6,510 nt of DNA, taken from assembly GCA_947465365.1 (NCBI GenBank), contig CANIAV010000049.1:1-6510 (forward strand), read 5' to 3'. The translations under genes were made by a program, and so were the position numbers. Shown here in pieces: positions 1 to 6,510 of this stretch. Position 1 is the first letter of the stretch; each line of letters starts with the position of its first letter. The notes below the pieces were generated by a model. The model had not been told where the DNA came from. It was given only the letters and a program-made list of their open reading frames with translations, and ran no database searches. Origin of the DNA: Actinomycetota bacterium (GTDB taxonomy: Bacteria > Actinomycetota > Actinomycetes > Nanopelagicales > Nanopelagicaceae).

Positions 1-684
1 GCGATCTTTGGCAAAACCATATTCAGATAAATCCGAAGCGAAGATCGGAGTTTTTTTGAGCGAACGCGCCATGACATCTACTGTTTCGATACAGCGCAGC
101 GCATCTGATGTGTGAATCTCTAAATCGCCATATGGCATGTAGATCGGAAGTAAGCGCTTTGCCTGTAATTGACCGCGGTGTTCTAGTGGACGATCACCAT
201 CATCGCCATCCCAATCGGTGCGCTTTAGCGCCTTGGCATGTCGCAGCAAAATAATTGGGAAGGTATCGGTGCCAAATTCCAAGAAGTAATCAACGATCGC
301 GCGATCATCTTTATTAGTTAACTTCTCTTTAGCCTTCTTCGGCGCTAACCATTCGACTTGATCGACTTCTATCGGATCTGGATGGCCGGTCATTTCTGTG
401 GCATGTGCTGACCAAAAACGAACTTCTTTAGGCGCGCCTTCTAATTTGTAAACAACTGTTCCGATTTCAGGTCCGAAGATCGATTCGTAACCAGTCTCTT
501 CTTGAATTTCGCGATAGCCAGCTGAGATATGAGATTCACCAGCTTCGACTTTTCCTTTGGGTAGTGACCAATCGTCATATTTTGGGCGGTGAACAATTGC
601 AATTTCCAGATCACCGTTTTCGACCTTGCGCCATAAAACAGCACCAGCTGCTTGAATCAAAGGTGCCGCAACTTCTTTCGCCAT
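1..684 (-). CDS. mutT1: MutT1-like Nudix hydrolase fused to histidine phosphatase domain (3' end cut by window edge)
   Basis: I translated this by hand from the ATG at 684; the frame stays open for 228 codons to base 1, so the C-terminus is missing. Residues about 9-125 form a Nudix domain. The Nudix box at 44-66 fits the consensus exactly: G44, E50, R58-E59, E62-E63 (metal-binding glutamates) and G65. A histidine phosphatase domain begins near residue 143 with the motif LLRHAKA (R148, catalytic H149), followed by RPLEHRGQ (165-172) and the phosphate-binding Arg of SDALRCIET (R197). This two-domain layout is that of mycobacterial MutT1, a cytosolic enzyme that hydrolyses 8-oxo-dGTP/8-oxo-GTP and diadenosine polyphosphates; MutT1 is about 310-320 residues, so roughly 90 are probably missing. 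The start overlaps the ppk1 stop (TAATG), with a good ribosome binding site inside ppk1. The ppk1-mutT1 pairing is also seen in mycobacteria. Domain identity is firm; exact substrate is inferred. Confidence 0.9.
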   Translation of the reverse strand, partial: MAKEVAAPLIQAAGAVLWRKVENGDLEIAIVHRPKYDDWSLPKGKVEAGESHISAGYREIQEETGYESIFGPEIGTVVYKLEGAPKEVRFWSAHATEMTGHPDPIEVDQVEWLAPKKAKEKLTNKDDRAIVDYFLEFGTDTFPIILLRHAKALKRTDWDGDDGDRPLEHRGQLQAKRLLPIYMPYGDLEIHTSDALRCIETVDVMARSLKKTPIFASDLSEYGFAKDR

Positions 685-2747
685 TAGTGCACCTTCTTAT
701 ATCGCTTGATATAGATGTTTTGCAGATCTTGTAGTGGCTCACCGGCAGCGTTCTTAGCCACCCGCAGCCACTTCTCTTCCGATTGGTGCCAGCTAGCAGT
801 TTGATCACTTAGCGAGAGATCAAAGATTTCTTGGAGCGAAGTTTTATGTGCGGGACGATCGATGCGTACCAAACTCTCTACACGACGATCTAAATTGCGG
901 TGCATTAAATCTGAGCTACCTATCCAGTATTCGTCATCGCCACCATTTACAAAGTGATAAATACGCGAATGTTCCAGAAATCTTCCGAGGATAGAACGAA
1001 CGTGAATATTCTCAGATAACCCAGGAATGCCCGGCTTAAGCGAACAAATTCCGCGGATTACTAGATCAACTTTTACACCAGCTTGTGATGCTTCATAAAG
1101 GGATTCCACAAACTCTTCATCAAGAAGCGAGTTTAATTTCATCTGGATACCTGCGGGACGACCGGCTTTAGCGTTTGCAATCTCTAGCGCAATCTTTTCT
1201 AACAACCCGGTTCGCAGAGTCCGAGGTGCAACTAAGAGACGGGAATACGTTGAGTGCGGGGCAAAGCCAGATAATTGATTAAATAACTTGGTTAGATCTT
1301 CTGTTAAAACTGGATCTGCACTGAGCAGACCTAGATCTTCATAGAAGCGCGCTGTCTTTGGGTTGTAGTTACCGGTTCCCATGTGACAGTAAAGTCGCAA
1401 ACCTTGGGCCTCATCTCGCACAACTAAAGAAATTTTGGCATGCGTCTTCAAACCCATTAGACCGTATACAACATGCACGCCAGCAGCTTCCAGTTTGCGC
1501 GCCCAGCGCACATTTGCCTGCTCATCAAAGCGGGCGCGAATTTCAATAACGGCAAGCACTTGTTTGCCCGCCTCTGCTGCTTCAATTAAAGCTTCGATAA
1601 TTGGTGAGTCACCCGATGTGCGATACAAGGTTTGTTTAATCGCCAATACATTGGGATCTTGCGCTGCATGCTGCAAGAACTGCACAACTGAAGAGGTAAA
1701 AGACTCGTATGGGTGGTGGAGCAAGATCTCGCCTTGGCGAATCGCTGCGAAAAACAGGTCAGGTTCCTCTGAATCAACTTCGCGCAGCGCAGCTACTGTG
1801 CGCGATCTAAAGGCTGGATATTTGAGTTTAGGTAAATCTAAATCAGCGATCTTTGTCAGATCGGTTAGATCAAGTGGTGCCGGTAAGGATAAAACATTTG
1901 CTGGGTTGATATCGAGTTCTTCACAGAGCGTTTGTAGTAAGTGCTCGTCAATGCCTTCTTCAATCTCCAAGCGAACCGGCGGCCCAAAACGTCTACGTGC
2001 TAACTCTTGCTCAAGTGAGTTAAGTAAATCTTCGGTGTCTTCTTCTTCAAGTTCGATATCTTGATTACGGGTAACACGGAAAGTGTAATGATCTTGAATA
2101 AGCATTCCTGGAAAGAGTTCTTGGAGATGGATAGCAATTAGCTCTTCCAGTGGCAGAAAGCGTTTGCTGTGCGGCGCTGGGCTAACTGCAATCAAGCGCG
2201 AAAGAATTGGTGGCACTTTAACTCTGGCAAAGTATTCTTCGGAGCTCTTTGGGTTTTTAACTATTACCGCCAAGTTAAGGGAGAGCCCTGAAATATATGG
2301 AAATGGGTGGGAAGGATCAACCGCAAGCGGCGTTAAAACCGGAAAGATGCGATCGCTGAATATGCGAGAGACATGGGTGCGCTCGTCATCGCTTAGATCA
2401 TCCCAATGGATAATTTCAATATCGTGGGTTTTAAGTTCGGGGGCGATCTTCTTTTTAAATAACCTGGCATGTCTTTGCGAAAGATCACGAACACGCACTG
2501 AGATCGCCTCAATTAACTCTGCTGCAGTAAACCCAGCTGAGTTAATTAAATGTGGGTTGGTCTCAAGCTTTCCAAGGACTGATGCCACGCGCACCATGTA
2601 GAACTCATCTAAGTTAGAGGCAAAGATAGTTAAGAAGCGAACGCGTTCTAGTAAAGGAATTGATTCATCTTCGGCTAATTCAAGAACACGTTCGTTAAAG
2701 GAGAGCCAGCTAATCTCGCGATCAATCAAGTGAGCAGCATCAGGCAT
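684..2747 (-). CDS. ppk1: Polyphosphate kinase 1 (PPK1)
   Basis: Full-length PPK1 (687 residues, usual for the family), which reversibly transfers the gamma-phosphate of ATP onto inorganic polyphosphate. The N-terminal domain has REISWLSFNERV (11-22) and SNLDEFYMVRV (44-54), where N45 matches the ATP-contacting Asn of the E. coli enzyme. The head domain follows (about 110-320). Two phospholipase-D-like catalytic domains close the protein: LYRTSGDSPI (374-383; R376) and ARFDEQANV (405-413; R406) carry the phosphate/Mg-binding arginines; KTHAK (434-438) holds H436, the expected phosphohistidine; and LEHSRIY (591-597) holds the second essential histidine, H593. All key residues are present. The frame is closed by TAG upstream of the ATG, so no longer in-frame start exists. 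A GAGAGGAG ribosome binding site lies 11 bases upstream. The stop overlaps the mutT1 start by one base. Identification is very secure. Confidence 0.98.
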   Translation of the reverse strand: MPDAAHLIDREISWLSFNERVLELAEDESIPLLERVRFLTIFASNLDEFYMVRVASVLGKLETNPHLINSAGFTAAELIEAISVRVRDLSQRHARLFKKKIAPELKTHDIEIIHWDDLSDDERTHVSRIFSDRIFPVLTPLAVDPSHPFPYISGLSLNLAVIVKNPKSSEEYFARVKVPPILSRLIAVSPAPHSKRFLPLEELIAIHLQELFPGMLIQDHYTFRVTRNQDIELEEEDTEDLLNSLEQELARRRFGPPVRLEIEEGIDEHLLQTLCEELDINPANVLSLPAPLDLTDLTKIADLDLPKLKYPAFRSRTVAALREVDSEEPDLFFAAIRQGEILLHHPYESFTSSVVQFLQHAAQDPNVLAIKQTLYRTSGDSPIIEALIEAAEAGKQVLAVIEIRARFDEQANVRWARKLEAAGVHVVYGLMGLKTHAKISLVVRDEAQGLRLYCHMGTGNYNPKTARFYEDLGLLSADPVLTEDLTKLFNQLSGFAPHSTYSRLLVAPRTLRTGLLEKIALEIANAKAGRPAGIQMKLNSLLDEEFVESLYEASQAGVKVDLVIRGICSLKPGIPGLSENIHVRSILGRFLEHSRIYHFVNGGDDEYWIGSSDLMHRNLDRRVESLVRIDRPAHKTSLQEIFDLSLSDQTASWHQSEEKWLRVAKNAAGEPLQDLQNIYIKRYKKVH
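692..698 (-). promoter_or_regulatory. Ribosome binding site for mutT1 inside the ppk1 3' end
   Basis: The minus strand reads AAGAAGG here, 7 bases upstream of the ATG at 684. It lies within the last codons of ppk1 and supports both the chosen mutT1 start and coupled translation of the two genes. Confidence 0.6.
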
Positions 2748-2758
2748 AGGTTCATCAT

Positions 2759-2766
2759 CTCCTCTC
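2759..2766 (-). promoter_or_regulatory. Ribosome binding site for ppk1
   Basis: The minus strand reads GAGAGGAG, the strongest Shine-Dalgarno-like sequence in the window, 11 bases before the ppk1 ATG (a slightly long spacing). Two out-of-frame ATGs (2758 and 2755) lie between it and the real start. It sits in the 55-base ppk1 leader, the longest gap between genes here; I see no convincing -35/-10 pair or terminator hairpin in that gap. Confidence 0.55.
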
Positions 2767-2802
2767 TAAGTGAATTTCAAGTAATCGCTATATGGACAGC
2801 GG

Positions 2803-3579
2803 CTAAACAGGCCAGCTGGTAGGCGTTGGATACTTGGCTACACGACCATCGCCAGATGATTTACCGCGCAAGCGCCGCCAAACCCAAGGCAGTGCAAATC
2901 CGAAGAACCATAGTGCAGAAATTAACCGCTTCTTTAGCCACGGAGTCGGTTCTGCCGGTGGCAGCGGAACTCGCCAGCTGGGATTAAATGGATATCCCAA
3001 TTTTTCTAATAAGGCTTGGGCAACACGATTGTGTCCTTCAGCATTTAAATGAAGTCGATCAAAGGCAAGGAATCGATTATCGCTAAAGAAAGTTTCATTA
3101 TTTGCATCGACAATGATTGCACCAACTTCAGCGCCGACTTTGCGAACGATCTTATTAAATTCCCCGAATCTAGCCGCCCAAACATCCGAGCCGCGACCAG
3201 TATTGCCAGTGCGTTCTAAAACTGTAAATAACATAAGCGTTGCACCGGTTGCGGCCGCCCGACGCACAGCCTCTGCATAAAGTGCTTGCGCAACTTCGGG
3301 TTTATATCCTGGACGCAGCGCATCGTTAGCACCGGCATGAAATGTAAGCAAAGTATCTGGGCCAGTCACATATTTAATTGCAACTGGCAGCTGATCATCA
3401 ATTACTTGTTTCAATAATTTGCCACGAACTGCCAGATTTACATAAGTAAATCCAGGTGCCTCATTGGCCATTACATCTGCGATGCGATCGGCCCATCCCC
3501 GATATTGTCCGTTAACCATCTCGTCGGACATGCCTTCGGAGTACGAATCTCCGCAGACGATTAAACGTTGGTATTTCAT
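2803..3579 (-). CDS. SGNH/GDSL-type hydrolase, actinobacterial type, substrate unknown
   Basis: A 258-residue protein with all four SGNH catalytic blocks: GDSYSEG (10-16) with nucleophile S12; NLAVRGK (48-54) with G53 as the block II glycine; HAGANDALRPG (81-91) with N85 in the oxyanion hole; and DRLHLN (174-179) with the D174/H177 pair. The family holds esterases, lipases and deacetylases; nothing here fixes the substrate. There is no N-terminal signal peptide, since the GDS block starts almost at the N-terminus, so the catalytic part is probably cytosolic. After the domain comes a proline-rich linker (about 204-213), then a tail with WLKKRLIS, a hydrophobic helix (about 219-234) and PWVWRRLRGKSSGDGRVAKYP (231-251). 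From memory, a tail ending in PWV-RRL-G-SSGDGR-AK-P is typical of actinobacterial relatives. The ATG at 3579 is 21 bases after the rlmB stop, with a weak GAGAGAG site upstream. It is followed after 55 bases by ppk1. Confidence 0.9.
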   Translation of the reverse strand: MKYQRLIVCGDSYSEGMSDEMVNGQYRGWADRIADVMANEAPGFTYVNLAVRGKLLKQVIDDQLPVAIKYVTGPDTLLTFHAGANDALRPGYKPEVAQALYAEAVRRAAATGATLMLFTVLERTGNTGRGSDVWAARFGEFNKIVRKVGAEVGAIIVDANNETFFSDNRFLAFDRLHLNAEGHNRVAQALLEKLGYPFNPSWRVPLPPAEPTPWLKKRLISALWFFGFALPWVWRRLRGKSSGDGRVAKYPTPTSWPV

Positions 3580-3586
3580 CCCATTA

Positions 3587-3593
3587 CTCTCTC
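3587..3593 (-). promoter_or_regulatory. Weak ribosome binding site for the SGNH hydrolase
   Basis: The minus strand reads GAGAGAG 7 bases before the ATG at 3579. It is a partial Shine-Dalgarno match, but the spacing is good. A two-codon ATG-GGA-TGA reading at 3585-3577 overlaps the real start and may simply be chance. Confidence 0.35.
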
Positions 3594-3600
3594 TAAATAT

Positions 3601-4539
3601 TTACTTGCGGCGCTGCTCGTCAACCCAGAACAAGGCAATCGATGTTGCCACGCTTGCGTTAAGTGATTCAGTTGTTGCGCGCATTGGAATCGATACAACC
3701 AAGTCGCACTTCTCGCGCACTAAACGCGACAAGCCTTTACCTTCGGAACCAACAACAACCATTACATTCTCTTTGGCAACTTTCATGCCGCTCAAAGTTT
3801 CATCTGATTCGCCATCTAAACCGATGACAAAACAGCCTATTTTCTTCGCATCTTCGATGGTGCGCGCCATATTGGTTACCTGCGCAACCGGCAAACGAGC
3901 TGCCGCACCGGCGGAAGATTTCCAAGCAGATGCCGTCATTGCAGCTGCGCGACGTTCAGTCATAACAACACCTGCTGCACCAAATGCTGCAGCGCTTCGC
4001 ACAATTGCACCAAGGTTTCGTGGATCTGTCACGCCATCGAGTGCCACAATTAAAATTGGGTGGTTAGCGCGTTCTGTTATCTCCTGGAAAGAAGAGTATT
4101 GGTAAGGCTTAATCGCCAAGATTATTCCTTGGCTATTGGCGCTGATGCCTTCGATTTCGGCGCGGTGTACTTCGCGAATTGGTAGCTGATGATGCAGAGC
4201 AAGTTGTAATGATTCAGCAACGCGATCATCAACATCAATGCTGCGCGCAACAATCAATTCGGTTGCTGGAACGCTGGCGCGAAGTGCCTCAAGTACGGCA
4301 TTGCGACCTGAAACAATTTCGCCCTTTGGCTTTTCACTTCGGCCCGTGCGAGTACGTGGAGCTGCTTTCTTTTCGGCAGCCTTCTTTCGCTTAGCAGCTG
4401 CGTGATACGGACGATCTTCCGCCTTTGGCGTTGGACCTTTTCCTTCTAAGCGACGCTTATTCTTTCCACCGGTTCCACCAGTTGGTCCCTTTTTAGAACT
4501 AGTTCGAGCTGCGCCACGAGGTTTTGCAGAGCCGGCCAT
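3601..4539 (-). CDS. rlmB: RlmB-like 23S rRNA 2'-O-ribose methyltransferase (SpoU/TrmH family)
   Basis: SpoU/TrmH-family (SPOUT knot) methyltransferase, 312 residues, using S-adenosylmethionine to methylate a ribose 2'-OH in RNA. Residues 1-72 form a Lys/Arg/Gly/Ala-rich, probably disordered tail that likely contacts rRNA. The substrate-binding domain starts at IVSGRNAVLEAL (75-86), the usual start of RlmB-type proteins. The knotted domain has motif 1 DPRNLGAIVRS (172-182; N175 and R181 expected catalytic), motif 2 VVVGSEGKGLS (261-271; E266) and motif 3 IPMRATTESLNASVA (284-298; N294). E. coli RlmB modifies G2251 of 23S rRNA; the same position is an inference here. The E. coli enzyme is nearer 240 residues, and the extra length is the basic tail, also found in the M. 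tuberculosis homologue next to cysS1. The cysS stop directly abuts this ATG (TAAATG), with only a poor GCGAGAAG site upstream, so coupled translation is likely. Confidence 0.92.
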   Translation of the reverse strand: MAGSAKPRGAARTSSKKGPTGGTGGKNKRRLEGKGPTPKAEDRPYHAAAKRKKAAEKKAAPRTRTGRSEKPKGEIVSGRNAVLEALRASVPATELIVARSIDVDDRVAESLQLALHHQLPIREVHRAEIEGISANSQGIILAIKPYQYSSFQEITERANHPILIVALDGVTDPRNLGAIVRSAAAFGAAGVVMTERRAAAMTASAWKSSAGAAARLPVAQVTNMARTIEDAKKIGCFVIGLDGESDETLSGMKVAKENVMVVVGSEGKGLSRLVREKCDLVVSIPMRATTESLNASVATSIALFWVDEQRRK

Positions 4540-5943
4540 TTACTTCTCGCTTATCTGTGAGATAGACCAACGCGGTCCTTGTGCTGTGTCTTCAATAACT
4601 ATTCCAAGTGCAGCAAGTCCATCACGAATCTGATCAGATGCTGCAAAATCTTTACGGTCACGCGCTGCCGCACGTTGTGCCAACGCTAATTGGATAACAC
4701 CATCAAGTGCACCAGTTAAATCAGCGCCACCAGAAGTTGCAAAGGCGGAATCAAATGGATCGCAACCAAGTACTTCAAGTGCCCCGCGAATTTCATTAGC
4801 AGATGAAGAAATAACTGCCTTATCACCCGAAGTTATTGCGCTATTTCCTAGGCGCAACGCCTCAGATATGCCTGCCAAAGCAGTTGGCACCGCTAAATCA
4901 TCGTTCATGGCATCGCTAAAGCCTTGCGAAATAACTGGCGTTGGAGCCGATCCCAGAATTTCAGTTGCACGAGTTAAGAAGCTTTCAATTCTGCGAAAGG
5001 CTGTTGCAGATTCAGAAAGCGCATCGTGTGAGAATTCCAGCATCGAACGGTAATGCGCGCTGCCGAGATACCAACGTAACTCAATTCCGCGCACCGTCTT
5101 TAATAATTCGGCTACCTGAAGTGAATTACCTAGTGACTTACTCATCTTTTCACCGGATGCGGTAACCCAAGCGTTATGCATCCAGCGCTTAGCAAATGCA
5201 TATCCAGCAGATTCAGATTGGGCGATCTCATTTTCATGATGCGGGAAGATTAAATCTAAGCCACCACCGTGGATATCAAATGCTTCGCCAAGATATGCCT
5301 TAGCCATCGCCGAGCATTCCAAGTGCCAACCCGGGCGGCCCGGACCCCACGGAGTTGGCCATGATGGATCTCCTGGCTTTGCTGCTTTCCATAAAGCAAA
5401 ATCACGTGGATCTTTCTTATTTGTCTCATCAGCATCTGCAGCCGGTTGTAGATCATCTAGCTTTTGACGAGAAAGTGTTAGATAAGAACTTAGCTTGCGC
5501 ACATCTAAATAAACATCACCATTGCCCGGCGCATATGCCGCACCACGTTCAATTAACAAAGCCATTAACTCAATCATCTGAGTTATATGCCCTGTGGCAC
5601 GCGGTTCGTAGGTCGGTGGCTGCACATTTAGAGCAGCGTAAGCATCAGAGAATGCGCGCTCGTATTTCATGGCAACTGCCCACCAAGGAGCCTTTTCATG
5701 GACTGCCTTATGCAAAATCTTGTCATCGATATCGGTGACGTTGCGAATAAAGGTTACGTTGTAGCCAGATTTAGTTAACCAGCGGCGCAAAATATCGAAG
5801 TTAACGCCAGAGCGAACATGGCCAATATGAGGAGGCGCTTGAACAGTTGCCCCACATAAATAGATTCCGACTTCGCCAGCTTTCAGCGGCACAAATGCAG
5901 ATGTGGTTCGCGTTAGCGTGTCATATAAAGATAGCGAACTCAT
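4540..5943 (-). CDS. cysS: Cysteinyl-tRNA synthetase
   Basis: Class I aminoacyl-tRNA synthetase (467 residues, normal length) that charges tRNA-Cys with cysteine in the cytosol. The HIGH signature is PHIGH (38-42) and the KMSKS loop is EKMSKSLGN (265-273). The zinc ligands that select cysteine are all present: C30 (YLCGATV), C210 (HLECSAM), H235 and E239 (FPHHENE); they match the E. coli enzyme's C28, C209, H234 and E238 in order and spacing. NVTDIDDKIL (68-77) is also typical. The C-terminal region (about 310-467) is the helical, tRNA-binding part. The close paralogue MshC of mycothiol synthesis is shorter (about 410 residues), and the full C-terminal region here argues for CysS. A TAG lies two codons upstream of the ATG at 5943, so no longer start is possible. 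No clear Shine-Dalgarno is seen in the 23 bases after ispDF, so coupling to the gene upstream is plausible. Confidence 0.97.
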   Translation of the reverse strand: MSSLSLYDTLTRTTSAFVPLKAGEVGIYLCGATVQAPPHIGHVRSGVNFDILRRWLTKSGYNVTFIRNVTDIDDKILHKAVHEKAPWWAVAMKYERAFSDAYAALNVQPPTYEPRATGHITQMIELMALLIERGAAYAPGNGDVYLDVRKLSSYLTLSRQKLDDLQPAADADETNKKDPRDFALWKAAKPGDPSWPTPWGPGRPGWHLECSAMAKAYLGEAFDIHGGGLDLIFPHHENEIAQSESAGYAFAKRWMHNAWVTASGEKMSKSLGNSLQVAELLKTVRGIELRWYLGSAHYRSMLEFSHDALSESATAFRRIESFLTRATEILGSAPTPVISQGFSDAMNDDLAVPTALAGISEALRLGNSAITSGDKAVISSSANEIRGALEVLGCDPFDSAFATSGGADLTGALDGVIQLALAQRAAARDRKDFAASDQIRDGLAALGIVIEDTAQGPRWSISQISEK

Positions 5944-5966
5944 TGGCTAAGTCTATCTTGCAAGGG

Positions 5967-6510
5967 TTATTTAGAATAAATCAGCGCTGATGCAATGGCG
6001 GCTATGCCCTTGCCTTCACCGGTTAAGCCCATTCCATCGGTTGTTGTTGCAAGTAGCGCGACTTCTGCGCCACCTAAGGCCGCAGATAGCGCAGCGATCG
6101 CCTCAACGCGACGTGAACCAATCTTGGGGCGATTGCCAATTACTTGCACTGATACATGTGAAATTTTATATCCGCTCTTTTCAACTAAAGCTAAAGTCTC
6201 TTTCAATAACGTGACACCAGATGCACCGGCATATTCAGGTTTATTTGTTCCAAAGTTTGATCCCAGATCACCCAAACCGCTTGCCGCAAAGAGCGCATCA
6301 CAAATTGCATGCGCTGCCACATCGCCATCGGAATGTCCTTCAACTCCATCTTGATCTGGCCATAACAAACCGGCCAACCACAGTGGGCGACCTGATTCGA
6401 AGTGATGGGCATCAACGCCAACGCCAGTTTTAAAGACAGTTGATTGCCCTAAGAATTGCAGCGCAGTTGCTAAGTCAGACGGAGTTGTAATTTTTAGCGC
6501 ACGTTCTTCA
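5967..6510 (-). CDS. ispDF: Bifunctional IspD-IspF, C-terminal part (5' end cut by window edge)
   Basis: The frame is open from the right edge to the TAA at 5967 (180 visible residues; numbers are for this fragment). Residues 1-20 ([20 protein letters not shown]) look like the C-terminus of IspD, which attaches CMP to methylerythritol 4-phosphate. After about six linker residues comes a whole IspF domain, the zinc-dependent MECDP synthase acting two steps later in the MEP pathway: GVGVDAHHF (29-37; metal ligands D33 and H35), [10 protein letters not shown] (58-67; H67 the third ligand), [19 protein letters not shown] (80-98) and [15 protein letters not shown] (154-168). There is no stop and no ATG, GTG or TTG codon between the IspD-like end and the IspF metal motif, so a separate ispF start is not available. 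The first TTG in the IspF region (6377) would remove D33 and H35. It lies 23 bases upstream of cysS, as ispF does in mycobacteria, where ispD and ispF are separate genes. Confidence 0.88.
   Translation of the reverse strand, partial: EERALKITTPSDLATALQFLGQSTVFKTGVGVDAHHFESGRPLWLAGLLWPDQDGVEGHSDGDVAAHAICDALFAASGLGDLGSNFGTNKPEYAGASGVTLLKETLALVEKSGYKISHVSVQVIGNRPKIGSRRVEAIAALSAALGGAEVALLATTTDGMGLTGEGKGIAAIASALIYSK

Larger units (their letters stand above)
1..6510 (-). other. Probable single operon: ispDF-cysS-rlmB-SGNH-ppk1-mutT1
   Basis: Six genes lie on one strand with junctions of 23, 0, 21, 55 and -1 bases. No stem-loop plus T-run terminator was seen at any junction. The main promoter should be upstream of ispDF, outside the window. 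Co-transcription is inferred from spacing only, and the 55-base ppk1 leader is the most likely place for an extra internal start. Confidence 0.65.

Noticed and set aside
1435..2064. A 209-codon open frame on the plus strand inside ppk1
   Set aside because: It is fully antisense to a secure PPK1 reading frame, resembles no family I know, and its serine runs are the reverse reading of the acidic GAA/GAT-rich stretch of PPK1 (about residues 229-247).
2164..2601. A 145-codon open frame on the plus strand inside ppk1
   Set aside because: It is antisense to the N-terminal and head domains of PPK1, with no recognisable domain.
2748..2802. A possible internal promoter (TTGAAA near the middle) before ppk1
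   Set aside because: No good -10 box lies at proper spacing; the best placement falls on the ribosome binding site and start region. It is too weak to call.
3464..4105. A 213-codon open frame on the plus strand across the SGNH and rlmB genes
   Set aside because: It is antisense to two genes with clear catalytic motifs and spans their junction. Its composition (Ala/Thr/Ser-rich, no motif) is that of a shadow frame.
4323..4539. Lys/Arg-rich start of the rlmB product as a possible separate gene, wrong start or foreign insertion
   Set aside because: Basic tails of this kind are known on actinobacterial RlmB homologues, the ATG abuts the cysS stop, and there is no break in the frame.
5967..6377. 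A stand-alone ispF starting at the TTG at 6377
   Set aside because: That start would drop the essential metal-binding Asp and His of VDAHHF, and the frame continues upstream into IspD-like sequence.

Overview
The window is a compact, single-direction gene block from what looks like a low-G+C actinobacterium. Every gene I can support reads on the minus strand, and gaps between genes are 0-55 bases. G+C is in the 40s of percent in the lines I sampled. The protein features are actinobacterial: an IspF segment of the type [13 protein letters not shown], an RlmB-like methyltransferase with a long basic N-terminal tail, an SGNH hydrolase ending in a PWV-RRLRGKSSGDGR tail, and a Nudix/histidine-phosphatase fusion next to polyphosphate kinase. 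Streamlined freshwater actinobacteria (the acI / Nanopelagicales type) fit this mix, but that placement is an inference from composition and gene order, not a computed result.

In transcription order (right to left): the 3' part of a bifunctional ispDF gene (MEP isoprenoid pathway; its start lies beyond the right edge); cysS (cysteinyl-tRNA synthetase); an rlmB-like SpoU/TrmH 2'-O-ribose rRNA methyltransferase; a small SGNH/GDSL hydrolase of unknown substrate; ppk1 (polyphosphate kinase); and a mutT1-like Nudix plus histidine-phosphatase gene whose 3' end is cut by the left edge.

The first part (isp-cysS-rlmB) matches the ispD-ispF-cysS1-rRNA methyltransferase order known downstream of carD in Mycobacterium tuberculosis. 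The second part (ppk1-mutT1) matches another pair that lies together in mycobacteria. Here the two blocks are joined head to tail with the SGNH gene between them. Stop/start contacts (TAAATG between cysS and rlmB, TAATG between ppk1 and mutT1) suggest translational coupling. The likely main promoter is upstream of ispDF, outside the window. The only place with room for an internal promoter is the 55-base gap before ppk1, and I see no convincing one there.

The genes are mostly housekeeping: isoprenoid precursor synthesis, tRNA charging, ribosome modification, polyphosphate storage and nucleotide-pool cleaning. I see no CRISPR array, mobile element, RNA gene, defence system or clear terminator, and no gene is visibly broken. 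The points most worth a second look are the IspD-IspF fusion, the joined gene order, and the unusually hydrophobic C-terminal helix of the SGNH protein. I do not find an undescribed system here.
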